Shown here piece after piece: positions 20,387 through 34,123 of a stretch of DNA of 64,000 nucleotides (position 1 is its first letter; every line of letters starts with the position of its first letter). The DNA lies in assembly GCF_032854445.1 (NCBI RefSeq), contig NC_088302.1:45854521-45918520 (forward strand). Reading direction: 5' to 3'. The stretch is from Liolophura sinensis (taxonomy: Eukaryota > Mollusca > Polyplacophora > Chitonida > Chitonidae). A program made the position numbers and the translations under genes. A model generated the notes under the pieces. It was not told the DNA's origin. It searched no databases and was given only the letters and a program-made list of their open reading frames with translations.

Positions 20387-23300
20387 GTAAATCCCTACAA
20401 ACTCTGTAACGTTGGCTTGTTTATACCTAAACAAAAGACATATTTTCACGTAGGAGATTCTCCAAAAGTAGATGTAAATGATTATGTTAATGTTATAATG
20501 GGCACATAACATAAAATTTGGTAATGATGCAAAATCATGAACAGAAGATAAGAAATGTGGATATTATTTCCAAAATTAACAAAGAACGAATATCTGTTGA
20601 CAGTTAACCGTTTACTTAAAATATGTAATTCATGTCCGATTTTTAAGTTGAATAGTTTCAGTTACAAACGATGCCTTTACCCGTTATCAGTCCAAAAAAT
20701 GAAATGTAAATCCCTCTCTCTCTCAACACGAACAGTACCGTGCTTGGTTTGTCGGTACATACTTTAACTGCTTCCTTTATTGACTATTTACACTTGTGCT
20801 TTTCTGATTTTTTGAAATGGCCAATCCAGTATAATCAGTGATCCAAAGCATGATGGAGTTCCTCACATGGGAAACTTAATATATAGGTTTGCATGTTGTC
20901 AAGTGAAATCACGAAAAGCTCTGTGTTAGCTATATTTCCAGTAAAACAAATCTGTTATATGCATATTTGCAGGAGGATTCCTCAAAACTAAGATCATGGC
21001 ATGAAGATCTCTTAATTACGGAAATTTTAGAAATTCATTTTTTCTTTGATACATGTCTGTTTATCAGATACTTTTAATTATGCATGACAGGTTGCTCAGA
21101 GCCAAATCAAGGTACATCTTGTAGACGACAAATTCACAGAATTAAAGGGCGAAATAGCTGGACCTCCTGATACGCCATATGAGGGAGGACGATTTCACCT
21201 CAAGATTACGATTCCAGAAACATATCCGTTTAACCCACCAAAGGTAAACTTTTTGTTATTTTTGAGTGTAGAAATATTTGTTGAAGTTCAGTATCATTAT
21301 AGAAGGAAATTTTTTTAATGTTAAGCTGTTTAAGTAGTCAGTACGCTTTGTACTATAAGCGAAATGGCAATTTAGTAGTTTGGGAAGTTCAAGCAGGTTT
21401 ATGATAGCCCAGGTGAAGGCTCTTGTAAACTAATGGGGCTAAGGGTCGTGATTTTATGATTGTAGCTAAATTGAATATACATCTTGTATAATCAGATGTA
21501 TCAACTAAGGGCTACCCTTTGCTTTTACTGCTATGTAAAATCTCTTTAGCTGCAGTAGTTTGCAAGAACTCCGACCCTGCAAGTGTCTCCGTAAAACCTG
21601 TATAACCCTTGCCAGACTCCTGAAGTGCCGATATGGTTTACTTTCTTTATGTTTATTTGTGTAATTCACTCATACTAATTACTGTGGCTATGTAAGACCT
21701 TTATTCTTAAGGTGAAGCTAAAGTCAGTCACTAAATCTGAATTAATTAATAAAGTAGTATTCCAGAAATGTTCTAAAAATATTTTAAGAATTCTACACCG
21801 CTTTTCAACAGAATAAATAGCAAACAATCGTCTGTACATAGCCACTCATTTGGTGACGCCATGTTGCCATGTTACAGCAATCTTGAGTTGCATCACAAAA
21901 CCTAGAGGCTCTCATGTACCATCATTATTAGACAATTTGACAATGAAACAATGCAGACAAAAACGCATGTTACCCAACCAAAGAGTATCAACTCTGTTCT
22001 GTGTTCATAGGGCCGGTGTTTCTTTTAGTTTAACACACGGTCAGGGCAATGTCCGTGGACAATTGCATCATGTTTTAGTGGTCCTGCTCATCCTCGTCCT
22101 GCATGGGTGTAAGCATTTGGCCTAGTTTGCTGTACCGACTTCAGGGAATCATGGAAAATAGCAGGACATTCTGATTGATAACAGACCCCTTCATTCAGAT
22201 TTTGGGATGATATTTTGTAATAAATCTGACTTTGCTGAGGGAAATACTGCAAAGTCACAATATTTTTCTTGAAGCAATGACTCTCTCGAGGCAGTTTTCT
22301 TTCCAGACCACCCTGACAAGTTACTGCTGCCTCCTACTCAACATGTACGCATTCTGACATGGGCAGCCTTTCTCATTTCCCTGCTCATAAATATATGGTT
22401 CAAAATACATCATTTTAACTCTTAAACTACCTGCAAAATCCATTTTATTACATTGATATCTGTCTATCCACTATAAGAAACCACACTGACCATCGAGTGC
22501 TAATAGTTTTTTTGACGCGACAGTCAACGTGATGGTTTCGGGGCTTGTGATCGGCCAAGCTCATAAGGGCTTCTACAATATGGCTACTGGGAGTGAGTTG
22601 TCCGTCAGTGCCATATCCCCAATGCTGAACTTCATTTTCTCAGCTTACAAAACTTCATAGAATTTTTTACACATTTTTCTGTGATAACTGTGTCCTATAT
22701 CATTTTGGCTATGTGTATATAGTGGCAGACTTTGTGTTCAGTTTGTGGGATTTGATTTGTCATGACTTCTGTTTGTCTTGTTTTTCTTTGTAGGTGGTTT
22801 TTAAAACAAAAATTTGGCATCCCAATATTAGCTCTGTGACTGGGGCCATCTGTTTAGATATTTTGAAAGACCAATGGTAAGTTTATCTTGATACTGCACT
22901 GATTACATGTATAAAATCCTTCAAGCTGTCAAAAATTTATTCTTCAGGTGTTAAAATATCCATGGTTTGTCTTTATCTAAGTAGTCTTATCTGACTCTGT
23001 ACAAATCAGTGGACCAAACACCTTATACAACCACGTTAAAGAGCAGTGTTATGTGCAGTTTTATTGATTTCTCTTCAGAAATAAATAAGTATTGGTATCA
23101 AAAGTATCATTTCAAGGCCTTTATGTGCTTCAGAAAGTACATTGTTACATGCCAAACTTGAACATTCAGCCAATCAGGATTTAGTTTTTGAACGAAGCTG
23201 GAATGCTCAGGGTAAACCACTGACCGTTGGCATGAACTTCCCTGTGTGTGACGCATAGATATTGTTGTTATATATGTTACACATTGTTGGAAGACAAGTT

Positions 23301-26300
23301 TGTTGTTCCCAATGCCCCATACATAGTGAGAGCGGGGGAATCCTGGTCAAAGATGTTGTGAACTTGAATCTTGATTGAGCAAAAACGTGTAACTGATTTA
23401 ATAGTTTTTTTCAATTAACTGTACATGAGAGAGGTGACTTATATCTTATGACCATAGTCCATAGACAAATGAAGCCACATATTCATATGCAGCTTATGTT
23501 TCTTGGAGCCTGGCTCTAAGTTAAGAAGTATGTCATCTACCTAATGTGTGTGATGATTACCCCAGGGTCACTTTCTTCCACCTATAAATTTGACAACCAC
23601 AATATAATGATAACAGCATAAAACACAACACGGATAATTATACGTAAATGAAATATACAATGTAACCTTGCTATAAGACACCTTGACACATCACTAAATC
23701 AGATCTGACGCAACCCAAGTCTTATTTCCCCCAAAATCTTCAGTATACATGTACCTGTTTTAAGATGAAATGGAGATTTTCATTTTTTGGAGCACAAGTA
23801 AATTACTGATGAATAGTTGTATGTTTCCATGGTATAAAGTTTATCCTTGTGATTGTAAATATTTATGTGGCTGTATGTTGTGTATATTCTATGTTGGCTT
23901 TAACTTATTGCTATGAAATTTCAGATTAGGTTAATATTATTCTTGTCATCATGCTTTAGGGCCGCAGCGATGACCCTGAGGACTGTGCTGCTATCATTAC
24001 AAGCTTTGCTGGCCAATGCTGAACCTGATGACCCCCAGGATGCAGTTGTAGCAAAGCAGTATAAAGAAACTCAGGAAATTTTTCAAAAAACAGCTCGTCA
24101 TTGGGCGAATATATATGCTGGAGGTAAGACAGGTTATGTGGTTTGTATTGGAGTTTGAATCCCGTTGAAAGAGTATACAAGTGAAGAATTAAAAGTAGAA
24201 TTAGAAAATCCATCTGAGATGTCATTCATGCACTTTACATACAGTATTATGCCAAACCTTTATTACCTTTGTCAAGTTGACTATGTTTTTTCAAATATTC
24301 TTTTAACCCTGGACTGCCCACTGGGCATTTATTCATATTAGTAACCATGCTTTTACACTGCCCCGCACAGTGCCATATGGGCTTGGCAAAGAAGGCGTGC
24401 CTTCATACATATTAACTTTGCATGCTTACTTGAATACATTTCACAACATAACCCTGAATACATATATGGTGAAGTGGCCTTTTTCACACCAAAATGTATT
24501 CACACTCTTCCTAAAACGTTCTGCGATTGATAAAACAGGAAAATACAAGGCAACACCACATGAAACCAATCAGAATATCTCCCAACAGGATGATATAATA
24601 CAATCCCCCCCCCCACCCCCACCCCCCATGACAACATACACCACTCCCATAAGGTCAGGGTATTCATAAGGATAGACAAGAATGCAACACAAAAATACCC
24701 CAAAACCCTTTGTTATAATATGGGGTTTAAAAAATTGTACCCATTGAGTTTCTGCATAATATTTGCTGTATTCTGTACATAACTCCTAAAGCCCGTAAAA
24801 TAACCTAAGGTTTTCAAATCTACTAAATACATGTTTTGATATCATCTTGCTTATCTCCCCTGATTTAAGTGTATCCCGCATCATAGACATGTATGAAGGC
24901 TGTAGGTTATCTCCCCTAACTTAATCGTATCCTTATTGTACAGATACATGTATGCTCCCTGACTTAATTTTATCATGTATCGTTGAAGGGAAGAACAGCA
25001 CCTGGCTAATGTTTATATCCGCTGAAAGATTACCATTCAATGTATCTTAAACCGACATTAAATATTTTCTAAATTTTTTTCAACCCAGTAAATGTTTAGT
25101 GAAACTTCATCTTCAGCTTCAGCGCTTCTCCATTATCGACATCAAGGTGACGTCACGTTTACTCTAGCTCTCTAAGATCAAAGGTTTTCTCCGTGTTGTA
25201 GTCAAAGCAGTAGCCTATGGCAGATAAAGTTTTGGACTCCGGCAATGATGGTCCAAGTGATAAATAGCTTTCTAGGAAATTTGGCATAGTGGAAGGATAT
25301 TTCTTCGACTGCTTGAAATGTTAATATAGTAAGCCTGGTATATCATTTACAGTTTGAGCAGCCTATACAGGTAGATACTCAGCCAGGGTATTCCTGGTTC
25401 AGGTGCTAGCCTATGAAGGGGTTGTGCTGGTGATTATGACCCCTGTTAAATGTGCAAGAAATTACAATAGGATTGTCGTACAACTGGATTCATGCCCAAT
25501 TCTGCAACAAATGGAATTAAGTCTGAGCTTCAATGAGGCTGATCTAGGCATTGAACTGTGAATGCTGAATTTTATACTTCAGTTTTGTGGTGGTGGCTTC
25601 TAACATGAGAGCAGTGCTGACCTAGTTATCGGGAAAATCAGAGAAAGCACCTTGACTTGAACACAGTGTTTCAATGATTTTACTGTATTTTACGAAAGAA
25701 AACAGAAAAGAACATCCTTTGTATGCAAGAAAGACAAATGAACAGAATTAAAATTCTTCAATTCTAATATATTTAGAGAAAGAAAAATTATACCGTTCCG
25801 ATAAACCTTTGGCACACCCAATGAATATTTGTTATTTAGAAACTGCATGCTAAAATGAATGACTAAAAATTTGTATAATTTGAAGAGCGTGTCTAATTAG
25901 GCACTACGGTCTAATGCAGTTTGGGTCAAGACGGTATGATGCTGTGACATAATTTGTGATACCGTCGTTGAATATTACACGGATTGTGAATGGGTAAAGG
26001 CTATGTCGCAGCTTAGGCCGTGCAGTCTGATAGCAACATGTTTGATTGGATAAAATTCTTAAGATGTCTGCCTTGACACCAACCATTTCTGTGCATTGTC
26101 ATTTTGTTTTACATGTTATGCGGTGAAATCTCATGAAAGAATATTGTTTTCCAGTACTCCAAATTCTCAGACCAGGAGTAATAATCATGTTTGTTTTTCT
26201 TTTTTTTTTTTTTTTTAATATTTAATAGTTGTTCATTGCCATAGCTCATTTTTTTTTTCTTGTACATTAACATGTTTTTATATGATAACACTAGCTGACA

Positions 26301-26822
26301 GCATTATGAATTCTCTCTTACAGCACCAAATAGGGTACCAGAATGTGAAGATAAGATAGCACAATTGAAGCAGATGGGCTTTGATGACGTAAGTATTTCA
26401 TGTTGAGTTTAAATTGAAAATCCAGACGCAGTAACAATGTAACATCAGGTAACAATGCATGATAAATATTGATAGTAAATATTAGTTAAAATGACAAAAG
26501 GTTTAATTTTCCCCTTCACGGGGGTGGATATTTATGGGCAATCAAGGTTGTTTTAACGAGAAAACAATTTGTGCACAGTCGGAATAGCTGATGACGCTTT
26601 ATAACATTGACAGCATTAAATTGTCATTGTTACTTTTCCTTCATGGCAGGAAATCTACAGTTTTTCTGCATATCACTCATATTGAATATTTTCATTTGTT
26701 GTCCATGTTAGGTCAGTTTTTTAGAATACCATATTTTCTGTCTGTTTCAGGACAAATCAAGAACAGCCCTTTCAACGACAAACTGGGATGTACCCCGAGC
26801 ATTAGAGTCTCTGTTCAATTGA
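20324..26822 (+). CDS. UBE2K: Ubiquitin-conjugating enzyme E2 K (E2-25K/HIP2), complete gene
   Basis: Class II E2 that accepts ubiquitin from E1 and builds Lys48-linked chains in the cytosol. Six coding exons join in phase: 20324-20386, 21091-21243, 22794-22876, 23960-24123, 26324-26388 and 26751-26822 (TGA). They give 199 residues against 200 in human. The UBC fold occupies residues 1 to about 155: MANIAVARIKREFKEV at the start, PETYPFNPPK, then HPNISSVTGAICLDILKDQW with the catalytic Cys92. The C-terminal UBA domain follows, with KQMGFDD and NWDVPRALESLF. Strong similarity to the human protein throughout makes the call secure. The C-terminal UBA helix is the least conserved part. Introns hold no recognised gene; the last large one (24124-26323) has a poly-C tract near 24605 and weak 50-60 bp tandem repeats at 24848-24990. 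Confidence 0.97.
21091..21243 (+). CDS. UBE2K: UBE2K exon 2 (residues 22-72)
   Basis: The acceptor is GACAG and the donor is AAG|GTAAAC. It encodes QIKVHLVDDKFTELKGEIAG through PETYPFNPPK. Confidence 0.95.
22794..22876 (+). CDS. UBE2K: UBE2K exon 3, active-site exon
   Basis: The acceptor is TTTGTAG and the donor is TG|GTAAGT. It encodes WHPNISSVTGAICLDILKDQ with the ubiquitin-accepting cysteine at residue 92. Confidence 0.96.
23960..24123 (+). CDS. UBE2K: UBE2K exon 4
   Basis: The acceptor is CTTTAG and the donor is GGAG|GTAAGA. It encodes AAAMTLRTVLLSLQALLANA, then EPDDPQDAVVAKQY, the end of the UBC fold. Confidence 0.96.
26324..26388 (+). CDS. UBE2K: UBE2K exon 5, linker and start of UBA
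   Basis: The acceptor is CTTACAG and the donor is GAC|GTAAGT. It encodes APNRVPECEDKIAQLKQMGF then DD; the MGF loop is the ubiquitin-binding turn of UBA domains. Confidence 0.93.
26751..26822 (+). CDS. UBE2K: UBE2K exon 6, end of UBA
   Basis: The acceptor is GTTTCAG. It encodes DKSRTALSTTNWDVPRALES then LFN and TGA, aligning with the human NAVIVALSSKSWDVETATEL region. Confidence 0.9.
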   Translation, partial: DKSRTALSTTNWDVPRALESLFN

Positions 26823-29517
26823 CAGCAAGCCTTTGCTTTATAGACTTGTGTACATAACATTGAAATTGAAATGAATATACTGCGTTATCCATTGTCTTTT
26901 CACCAAGATGTGAATTCTGAGGTCAGTGCAAGTTTGTTAGGTTGTGGAAAGCATTGCATCATGGGATGTACCTCCATCTTGGCACACAGGAAGTGGAAAG
27001 TTTTGGTTTGCAGCAGATTTTGTTCACGGAAAAAAGTATTTAGTCCATATTATGAAGTGTTATTTGAGGAAAAGGATTCTGATTTACAGAAGTATGGTAG
27101 TTTTTAAAATTTGTATTCTTATTTAATTTGGATTTTTGAGCTATTGTTTACAGAATGACTTTTTTACCCCTTGGTTAACATTAAGCAATGGGTATTAGGG
27201 TAGTGATGTTCGTTCATCACTCCCTTTGTCTGTCCTTACCCCTGTTACCAAAATACGTTGAGAACTGATTCATGTATCATTAAAAAATACAATGAACTTG
27301 TTTATCTCCATTCCAGTGGACAGCCTTTCGAAATACACATTGTCAGACTTTTTGTAGTCAGAATTCTTATTTGGCTTAACAATGCTAAATCTTTAAAACT
27401 ACTAGGCCAAATTCATTGAAACTGATGGAGCTACCATAATTTATCAGAATGTGGTTGGCGCTAACGACCTGTGACCTTTACTGTCTCAAATCAGAGTTCA
27501 TATATGACTTAAACTATATCTCCAAAACTACAGAACCAAATTCAATGAATGCCAATCAGTGGAAATCATTTGAGTCTTCCCTCAAAGTGGGTGACGTAAA
27601 TGACCTTTGACTCGCCAAAATATGTCCAGCATTTGTGCTCGGGAACACTGCATGTATTGTGGAGTGCAGCAGGACTGAGGAGGTTTGTCTAGTGAAGCTA
27701 CATGGTTTTATCTAATTCATAGCATTGAGCATTCGGGTTCTTGGCTTGGACCAGGAGGTGATAAATAACATGAAGCTAAATGGGCGAAGAACTAATTTTT
27801 GCCAATTTCTAAGGCTTACAGGAGAAGAAAAAACATGACAGTATAGGCTGAAAAGAGCACATTTTTTTTCTGTCTGGGGGTGCCTGCTGCATAATTTTGT
27901 CATTTTTCCTCGCCGTACCTGAAAACGGCAAAGCTGGCATAATTTGCCGAGTCCATTGCGTCCTCCATCTGTAACACCCTGTAATTTATGCTGGGTGTGT
28001 GTTGCCTCTCAGCCAGTGGGAGTCGTTAAAACTGCCAACTTTTTCTTGTAAACTCGGAACCTACGTCCAACATTCCGGTTTCCCGATCGTCAAGCGGAAA
28101 ACGAACTGTACTGTTCGCTACCCTGTGGGAAGAAGAGTTCTGCTGGAAATGTAAGAACTGCACTTCGGCGGTTTCTGACGGCAATTCTCCTCTTAACACA
28201 GATAGACTTCTTAGTTCTAAGGCAAAATGGAGTTGCCCACAGCTGATTTTGGCGCTGTCTTTATTTATAATTTGTCAGCTTGAGGTACATATTAGAATTT
28301 TTATTATGGCATGTACCTGCGAGGAAAAACATACTTTTTTCAAGGGTATTTAAATGATATTTAAATCTTCATCTCCTTTAATGACCTACAGGACAAAGAC
28401 CCTATCATGTTTGAAGGTTAGGCAAATTCAGATTACTTTTCCAGAAGGAAATTTCTTACGTAAAAGCTATATTTTTCATTGTTCATGCTAAAATCTAATT
28501 CAGAAAGATCTCGTCTGGGTTAAATCAGTTTGTTTTTAACTGAAGGACTCTGGTCATGTGACTACAGAGTGTGCTGATGATTGGCTCAGTGCAGCGGTGA
28601 CATCACTTCAGAACTATGAATAACAGACAATGGTTTGTCTGATTCCATTCAGGTTACCGTTTTCATGGTTTTGATTAACAGTTTGATCATAGTGGTGTTT
28701 CAGAACACATCCGTGAGAATCACAGGGAACATTTGAAAGAGCATAAGAGGGGAGCGGAGGCCTATTTACATGTTCATCTGCCTGACACAGTTTTATGTTG
28801 TTCTGCTGGTCAGTCTGATGCTCTGGATTCACTCACAGAAATTTGTGGGCTTTAGTGAAACAGTTTCTTGTGCAAGTGGACGTTACTGGAAAATTGAGCT
28901 CACGAAAAGTATTGTATCACAAGTACAAGAGTAACAAATAACCCGCGATTTCTTTTTCTGCTTTCAGCCTCCAATACCATCCGTGGTATTGAAAGCAGAA
29001 AAGTTTTTGTCAACTGGCCTTCCGTTAAATGTTGGAATATTCAAAATTAGGGAGAAAATTCTATGAACATAGGTTTTTACACGGCACAAGCACTCAACAA
29101 GCGAAAAAGGACACTTCATTCAGCCATTGTCGTATTTAAGAGTAAAGAGAAAATATTTGTTGGTATATGAAGGCATAATTGTCATCATAACCAGAATGTG
29201 TTTTATTTTTTCGAACCATTATGAGTGAGATAGTTAGAAATTTTGACATTTCTTTTACTGGCAGCATTTTCAAACCTGGCAATCCCACATTGAGAATTGA
29301 AAGCCAGGGTATGTTTATGTGTAGAGGAAGCAACAGATTGAAATGGCTTAATTTAGATTGGCCTGGCACTCCCAGCTGGCACAGCTATGGCATGTTACCC
29401 AGGACCAACCCATTGCTAATTCTTGAGTGATACCAGACGTAAAGTAAATGGCATAACTTAAAAATCTAACCATTAAATAAGCTACTAAAAGTTATATTAT
29501 TAGCTTGTTATTTAATG
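26823..29517 (+). other. Downstream of UBE2K: 3' UTR and intergenic
   Basis: No second gene is recognised. Open frames at 26871-27107 and 29221-29430 show no homology, splice logic or domain. Confidence 0.45.
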
Positions 29518-29647
29518 AACCTGCGGATGGTTGTGGGTTTCCTCAGGGCTCCGCCCGATTTCCTACCACTATAATGCTGGTTGTCGTTGGATAATTGAAA
29601 TATTCTTGAGTACGGCGTAAAACATCAATCATATAAATAAATAAATG
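29518..29647 (+). mobile_element. SINE-A copy, 3' half
   Basis: AACCTGCGGATGGTTGTGGG, GAAATATTCTTGAGTACGGC and GTAAAACATCAATCATATAA then ATAAATAAATG. Confidence 0.88.
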
Positions 29648-30767
29648 TTATTAAATGTGGTAGTGTTTTTGTCTGTCTTGACAGATCCAAATATTAAAAT
29701 CACCAAGATTTATCTGCTGTAAGTATCTTAGTTGACTATAAAAATAAACTTTACCCTGTCGCTTTATCTTTTGTATACTGAATGCTCTGAAAAATTAGAC
29801 TAATGTATCTTTACTTTCGGCACAGTCCAGCGTCGCATGTTTAGGAGGCTTTTATCCCATCCAGATTTCCCTAAAGAAGGTGGTCATGAAGTACTTGTAT
29901 AAGCAATAAATACGTAAGTTTTGTGATAAAGTTTTGGCTCTATTTATTGTGAAGAAAAAACACAAGAAATAATTTAACACTGAACATGCAGAAGCTGTTT
30001 TGCCAGCCAATTTTCTTTTTTGATTTTCAACTAGATTCTTGTCATATTCTGTATATTAAGCTTGGTTGACTTGGGCCACACAACTGCCAAGATCTATGTG
30101 TTTCAGTTTACATCAATGTAATCAATATAAACCCTACTCAGAGTTACATGTATGTTGAGGTTATTATTTAAATCTCGTATCGTGGATATTTCCTTCTCTC
30201 AAAGAAAAGATTTCCATGGTTTCAGGGTAAACAGAAATCTGCTAGGCAATTTGCATGGTAATTCGATGAGAATTTAATTGTTGCTCCCACTCGAACAGTT
30301 TCCATTCCCATTTATGCTCTTCGCAGAACCTGAATGACGTGCATTCTCAGATGTTCCATTACTGTGTAATCACGGATGATTATTTTTGGTCACGTAATTT
30401 CTCTTCTGCATTTTGCACAGTGACTAAGATGTCACAAATTCCTTAGCAGAATTCTTCGTTACCACACAAAAGTTGAAATAATGCATGTTATAAATATTTC
30501 TATGTCTGCAGTTCAGTGTCCAGTTACCAAAAAGCGTCAAACCTGTTAAATCACGAGCTTTCAAACAAACTAAACCAATAACTTGAATTGTTCACCTTAT
30601 TGGAAAATGTTAAAAATTTTGGGGGAGGGAGGGATGTTGATTAATGCAGCAACTTGAGGTATTGTAAATATAACAGAATAATTATGTAAGATAACCCTGG
30701 AAGCATCGACTTAATGAAATGGCACGTTGTTTTAACTATGTCTGCTTAAAAAGTGCTGTGACCTCTG
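29648..30767. other. Intergenic, nothing recognised
   Basis: AT-rich sequence without a supported feature. Confidence 0.5.
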
Positions 30768-30832
30768 TGGCCTGCGGATGGTCGTGGGTTTCCCGTGGGC
30801 TCTGCCCGGTTTCCCCCACCATAATGCGGACA
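30768..30832 (+). mobile_element. SINE-A fragment, body only
   Basis: GCCTGCGGATGGTCGTGGGT, TTCCCGTGGGCTCTGCCCGG and TTTCCCCCACCATAATGC match the centre of SINE-A; the tail is missing. Confidence 0.8.
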
Positions 30833-31223
30833 GTCAGTGTCTAGTAGTTTGTGGTATTAATTACCTGAGAGTTGTGGATGGGGTAGGGGAAAGCAGTTTA
30901 ACTAGCCAGGTCTCTTCCATGAAGAATCTGAAGCTTTGGCTGTGCTCTCAGCAGGAATCCTACTTCCTATCTGTCTCGTACTAAAATCCTAGCGCATACC
31001 ATTTCCTATGTAGGGAATAGGACTTGTTATATGTACATATGTAGAGTCCAGAAATATGAGACATTGTTTCTGTGCAAGTCGAGTAAGTCTGGTTACACAC
31101 CGGACACTTGAAGGCCATACAAAAACTGTATTTAGACTCCGCTGAAGGTGGTATTGTAGGAACCATTTAAACTTGTTGGAAATCAAATGTTTGTGGAGAA
31201 AAAGATCACATTTTTGTACCTGT

Positions 31224-31400
31224 TTATTTTATTTATTTATTTGATTGGTGTTTTACGCTGAACTCAAGAATATTTCTTTTATACTATGCCAGCCAGTATA
31301 ATGGTGGGAGGAAACTGGACAAAGCTCAAGGAAATCCACGACCATCCACAGGTTGAGGAAAGACCTTCCCACGTACGGCCGAAGAGGAAGCCAGCATGTA
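31224..31400 (-). mobile_element. SINE-A copy, 3' two thirds
   Basis: TTTATTTATTTATTTGATTG, GTGTTTTACGCTGAACTCAA, CAGTATAATGGTGGGAGGAA and CCCACGTACGGCCGAAGAGG are the reverse complement of SINE-A. Confidence 0.9.
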
Positions 31401-34078
31401 TTGTTTAAGGCTGTCCTGTGTGTAACATGTTAACTGTACATTCTATCAGTTTTTCAATACTGGCTGTGCCCTTCCACTGGAGTACATGTATCTACGGGGT
31501 TTATGTTCAAATATATAAACTCAAACGCGTTACTGTAACATAGATTTTCTTACAATGTTTTGTTCATCATTCAGCCGTTGACTGTCTTTTTTTTAGAGGA
31601 AGATATCCGTATTAGTTCATTCATTCACCGCTCATGAATATTCATTTTTCTATAGTAGCTTATGTAAACAAGAGTTACAGTATGCTGTAAAAATGATTCT
31701 TGTAGAGGTTTCCGGTGTGCCATGGGTAATTACTTAGTTACCTCCCTTGGAAGTAGAATAGATAGTTATGATGTCGGTACAAGGACAGTATTAAATCCAG
31801 CTTTCACAGATAGGTTGCTTTTTATAGCCTATACATCACAGATCAACTAGCCTAAACATAACCTATTAGCTCTGCCAAATATGTTAGAATATTTGGTATA
31901 CCTGTGAAGTTATATAGGTGTACACCACAAACTGAAAGTACTGAATCCCATTTTCTTGTGAACTCCAAGTTTACTAAAGCCCTTTGTATTGTACATCTTC
32001 AGACAACATTAGTGACTGACATTAGCTTGTCCAAGTTCATTTCTGGACAGTCCAGACAGCAGTCAGTTACAGAGGTAACCTGCCTGGACACAGTTCTCTC
32101 TGTGCCAGCTGGAGAGAGCTGCAGTTGGAACGGTGTTGTCACACTATTGATTTATCAGACAGCTGTTGGTTTGCTACATTTAAAGTGAGGCAGCCTTTAC
32201 GTTTTTGTTTGTTTGGTATGCCTGTGACATCTCAGTGTGTGTTTCATAGAGGCCCTAGGGTAGGTGCATGTGTTTTGGACAAGAATCACAAGGGAAATGT
32301 CACAACAGACAGCTGAAAAGCCATCTCATGTGTAATAGCCTTCATAGTGTGAAAAGAATATCTGTTCTGTTTGATATTAGCATTGAATATATTAATGTAG
32401 AATGATATCACTTTCTATCACTCTGGATTTTCTTAATGTTCTCTGCAGTAAAAGTCATGAGATGCATAAATTTTATATATGAATGAGTGGAGATACATTG
32501 ATCTGCAAGCTACACTCAAGATTTACAGAAGCCTCCGAGCTAACCTATAGCATGCTTACAGGGGATTCTAGGCACAGCTTTGTTGTGATCTATCACAACA
32601 TGAAGTGTAATTCTTTTCCATGAACTATCCAAGGACAGGCAAGCAGTTTAGTTGCTTAAGGTTAATCGTATAAAGCCTTTGTGTTACAATTCTTGCCAAT
32701 GAATATTGTTGTTACGGAAAGGTGACTAGACCCAGATGCATATTTCCACAAAAGTTCTGTTGAAAGTTCAGTGAGGTTTTCTTGAAGTTCTCAAAATGCA
32801 TCCCTTTCTTTCTCTGAAGTGAAACGGAGATCCATATACCAGTTTTTGTGGTTGGCACATGAGGCCATGAAAGACCTTTATTGTTTTCAGTACCGTGTAC
32901 ATCCATTATTTTTTATACTACCATACATAAAATTCCATTTATACAGAGTGTTGAGCAGAATTCGCTGTAAACATGTTTTGACTTTGTATTTATGCATTTA
33001 ATTGTCAATTCCTGTAAATTTTGATTTTTATCACGTGAATTAAGCTGCTTTCACAGCACATGCTCTTATTCAAGTCTTTAAATCCCATGAGATGTCCCAG
33101 TGTTATTTAATGTTAGATAAGGGAGATAACTTCCATAAGTTCAGTTGATATAATGCTGTGAACAGATATGCTTTCTTACAGTTATGCTATGTCTCTGTAT
33201 AACAAGATATGTAATAGTACAAATAAATGTAATTAAAGTATTTGATCATCATTTAAACACACAAAATAGAGAAAAATAGTGGTGCATGTATACCAGTTGG
33301 CATGATTTAATAAACAACACATTTTCAGATTTAAATACTGAACTAAGTAACAAAGCTTTTCTTTCCTTCCATATCCTCCTCTGTATGGGACATTGAAACC
33401 GTATCATATTGTCCTAAGCAGGTGAAATAAGTTTTAAGGTGCCAATCATAGAGTAAATGAACAGAACTTCATGCGGGAAAAAATTCTGTTATGTATCCTG
33501 TTTTGATCCCTCACAAAATAATACACTGTGCTTCATAGTGATTTAGATCTTTCATACATTTTCTTTAATTGACCATTACCCCCCAAAGCCCCATACAGAT
33601 TTCTGTTGTTGTTGTTTTTTTTGTCAAGTTCATTTTAGCATCTTACAACAATAGTTGCAAGGAACTCATTTGAGTTACATGCATTATATTGTGTGGATTT
33701 TCTTTTATAGAAATGTGAAAACTACCGACCCATTTTTTCCCGTTATATTGAAATGAATAAAATACGTTTAAAAATGAATGGAACAGAAAGGTCCAGGCTG
33801 GTGTAACAAGATCTCCACTGTATGATGAACACATAATGGAGTGATTTACATTTCATTCAATAAAGAATATCTCAGAACCTGAAGTAATGTCTTTGAATAT
33901 GTCTGTCCTTCATTGTGTCTGAAGGTGTCCACATCAGTTTAATAACGAGTTGAAACTTAATTTTGTGCTCTGAAATAAAAGTTGTGAACAGACAGTTTAG
34001 TTTAAATGAATAGCTTGGTCCAGTTTAACCAGTTAAACACAATGTTTTTGTGACGAAAACTAAATATATTTATAAGCC

Positions 34079-34083
<5 letters not shown>
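31401..34083. other. Intergenic, nothing recognised
   Basis: No supported exon on either strand; short AT-rich runs only. Confidence 0.5.

Positions 34084-34122
<39 letters not shown>
34084..34122. repeat. (TA)n microsatellite
   Basis: About 20 perfect TA dinucleotides directly precede the minisatellite array. Confidence 0.97.

Positions 34123-34123
<1 letters not shown>

Noticed and set aside
31904-32316. Pair of overlapping plus-strand ORFs as a gene
   Set aside because: No recognisable domain, no consistent splice signals and no codon pattern separating them from other chance ORFs.
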